This document shows positions 62,434-64,000 of a stretch of 64,000 nt of DNA, in pieces. This DNA comes from Aurantibacter_A sp965215845. GTDB taxonomy: Bacteria > Bacteroidota > Bacteroidia > Flavobacteriales > Flavobacteriaceae. The notes below the pieces were generated by a model. That model was not told the DNA's origin, ran no database searches, and saw nothing but the letters and a program-made list of their open reading frames with translations. Every line of letters begins with the position of its first letter. The stretch's first letter is position 1. The position numbers and the translations under genes were made by a program. The stretch covers positions 1,054,001-1,118,000 of the forward strand of contig CBDCEL010000003.1 of the NCBI GenBank assembly GCA_965215845.1. Reading direction: 5' to 3'.

Positions 62434-62874
62434 ATGATACACAAGGGTAGCATAGAAATAGAGCAGTCTCGAGCAAAGGTGGTCGAGATTTTTGCCAATC
62501 CCAACAATCTTAAGGAATACCAGGACGGATTCATCAAAAAAGAGCTGCAAAGTGGCAAAGAAGGTGAGGTAGGGGCCATTTCAAAAATGTTCTACAAAAA
62601 CGGAAGGCACAATATCGAATTGACCGAGACAATCACGAAGAACGAACTTCCCGACTCGTTTGAGGCTTCATATCACCATAAGCATATGGATAATACCATG
62701 AAGTGTAATTTCGTAGCGATCAATGAAAATCGAACCCGTTACGAATACGAGTACGAATACACACGCATCAACTGGGTCATGCCCAAATTAATGGCAATTC
62801 TTTTTCCGGGCATGTACCGTAAACCGGCCGAAAAATGGCTGCGTCAATTCAAGGAGTTTGTTGAAAAACAGTAA
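62434..62874 (+). CDS. SRPBCC-family protein
   Basis: 146 residues from MIHKGSIEIEQSRAKVVEIF; the frame begins at 62413. Polyketide cyclase or START-like fold: ANPNNLKEYQDGF, EVGAISKMFYKNGRHNIELT and a C-terminal helix PAEKWLRQFKEFVE. A ligand-binding protein without an assigned role. Confidence 0.78.
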   Translation: MIHKGSIEIEQSRAKVVEIFANPNNLKEYQDGFIKKELQSGKEGEVGAISKMFYKNGRHNIELTETITKNELPDSFEASYHHKHMDNTMKCNFVAINENRTRYEYEYEYTRINWVMPKLMAILFPGMYRKPAEKWLRQFKEFVEKQ

Positions 62875-62908
62875 GAGAGGGTCAAAACCTTGCGATAAAA
62901 CCAGTGAC

Positions 62909-63691
62909 ATGAATAAATCGATACTTGCATTGCTCATTTTGTCCATTACTTTCGGCTGCTCGGCCCAAGATGGTGAATGGGAAAATTTGATCATTGACAA
63001 TTCCCTTGAAGGATGGCATACCTTCAAAAAAAAGGACGGTATCAAAAACTGGATCGTTGAAGACAATATCCTGATTTTTAACGGAGTCTCCGATATGGAA
63101 TCGGGCGAAGGTGATGCAAGCTTATTATCGGATCAACTCTATGAAAACTTTGAGATCAAATTCGACTGGAAAATCATCAAAGGGGGCAATAGTGGTTTCA
63201 TGTGGGCCGTGCAAGAAGATGAAAAGTACAACTACCCTTATCAAACAGGACCTGAAGTTCAGATTCTGGATCACGCCATCTACAATGATACGACCATTGT
63301 GCTCGGGGGACCTATTGAGGTGCAAAATGTATTGGAAGACCTCGATGCCCGAAAACATTACCTCGGATCGTTGTACGATTTGTCGGCGCCTACCGTGTGG
63401 GATGCTGCAAGACCTGCCGGGGAATGGAATTCGTATCACATCAAAATCGATTACCAAAACAACCTTGGCGAGGTAATCTTGAACGATGTTTTAATCAACA
63501 CCTTTCCTCTAAAAGGACCGGAATGGGACATAATGGTCGCCCAGAGCAAATTCAGCAAATCGGAAGAATCCCCCTATTTGGGCTATGCCCGGTGGTACGA
63601 CTTTGGCAAATTTCAAAAAGGTAGCATTTGCTTTCAGGACCATCCTGGAAAGGTGTGGTTTAGAAATATCAAAATCAAGGAACTTGACTAA
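62909..63691 (+). CDS. DUF1080 (3-keto-disaccharide hydrolase-like) lipoprotein
   Basis: 260 residues from the ATG at 62909 with a lipobox (ILSITFGC). DUF1080 marks: WENLIIDNSLEGWHTFKKKD, FEIKFDWKIIKGGNSGFMWA, PEVQILDHA and a C-terminal GKVWFRNIKIKELD. Longer than, and of the same family as, the protein encoded at 24245-24826. Exported sugar-related hydrolase. Confidence 0.88.
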   Translation: MNKSILALLILSITFGCSAQDGEWENLIIDNSLEGWHTFKKKDGIKNWIVEDNILIFNGVSDMESGEGDASLLSDQLYENFEIKFDWKIIKGGNSGFMWAVQEDEKYNYPYQTGPEVQILDHAIYNDTTIVLGGPIEVQNVLEDLDARKHYLGSLYDLSAPTVWDAARPAGEWNSYHIKIDYQNNLGEVILNDVLINTFPLKGPEWDIMVAQSKFSKSEESPYLGYARWYDFGKFQKGSICFQDHPGKVWFRNIKIKELD

Positions 63692-63704
63692 TATCGCATC
63701 GTAA

Positions 63705-64000
63705 GTGGATTTAAATCAAATAACGGTTCCTTCTTCGGATTTGGAAAAGGCGGTTGCTTTCTATGAAAAATTAGGACTAAGACTAATTGTCAGTGCTTTG
63801 CCACATTATGCACGATTTGAGTGCCCAAACGGCAATTCGACATTTTCTTTGCACCAATGCGACCAGCTTCCTTCCGATAATGGCATCGTCGTTTACTTTG
63901 AATGCGATAATTTAGATGAACATGTGGCAAACCTTGTACAAAAAGGAATAGAATTCGAGGAACCCCCGACCGATAAAAACTGGTTATGGCGCGAAGCGCG
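63705..64000 (+). CDS. VOC/glyoxalase-family protein, cut by the window end
   Basis: 98 residues from the GTG at 63705, still open at the edge. DLNQITVPSSDLEKAVAFYE and the central strands FECPNGNSTFSLHQCD are typical of a bleomycin-resistance/glyoxalase fold. It starts 13 bases after the DUF1080 stop, so the two are probably cotranscribed. No ATG is available nearby. Confidence 0.75.
   Translation, partial: MDLNQITVPSSDLEKAVAFYEKLGLRLIVSALPHYARFECPNGNSTFSLHQCDQLPSDNGIVVYFECDNLDEHVANLVQKGIEFEEPPTDKNWLWREA

Overview
The window looks like a chromosome segment of a marine member of the Bacteroidota, most likely Flavobacteriaceae. Reasons: moderate-to-low GC, no convincing Shine-Dalgarno sequences, many short type II lipoprotein signals, and a typical flavobacterial gene set (DUF5916, DUF1080, DUF3500, DUF2853 and DUF2911 proteins, MeaB, Tat-exported Gfo/Idh/MocA pairs, an ECF sigma factor followed by an anti-sigma-like protein and a DUF4097-like protein). 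I see no rRNA, tRNA or CRISPR array.

Layout. 1-34.4 kb is ordinary, densely packed chromosome. It holds the end of msrA; two exported oxidoreductases; the minus-strand sigma operon (5.4 to 2.85 kb); galM, ohr, DUF2911 and meaB; an envelope-lipid group (GT2, UPF0104, GT39, PAP2); MATE and mazG; a run of sugar or small-molecule enzymes (aldo/keto reductase, sugar isomerase, D-aminoacylase-like protein, SMP-30); small membrane proteins; a minus-strand group with DUF1080, beta-helix and DUF5916 proteins; and a plus-strand group with serine hydrolase, aquaglyceroporin, esterase, GDSL hydrolase and GH20 hexosaminidase.

34.4-59.2 kb is different. Genes become more AT-rich, are mostly single, mostly on the plus strand and functionally unrelated: GNAT acetyltransferases, a methyltransferase, DUF2200, a beta-lactamase-like protein, a DmpA-type peptidase, amidohydrolases, an M23 peptidase, a metallo-beta-lactamase fold protein, an alcohol dehydrogenase and regulators. 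They are separated by imperfect repeat elements, often palindromic. Each element opens with a left arm like AACAATGGnnATAATTCAnTGCGG and closes with a right core GTTRnnn. In several cases the right core before a gene is the reverse complement of the left arm after the same gene, including bases that vary from gene to gene. This is the signature of integron gene cassettes. No integrase gene is in the window, so I read it as an integron-like cassette array (or CALIN, a cluster of attC sites lacking an integrase).

An IS110-family element sits against the left arm of one such site, resembling the IS1111-attC elements known to target cassette recombination sites. Its long noncoding flank repeats eight bases of the target and could encode a bridge RNA.

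From 59.2 kb to the end the cassette repeats stop. The content returns to ordinary chromosome: a Crp-family regulator followed by a putative operon (hypothetical, sterol desaturase-like, VOC protein, truncated SnoaL-like remnant), then SRPBCC, DUF1080 and a VOC protein cut by the window edge.
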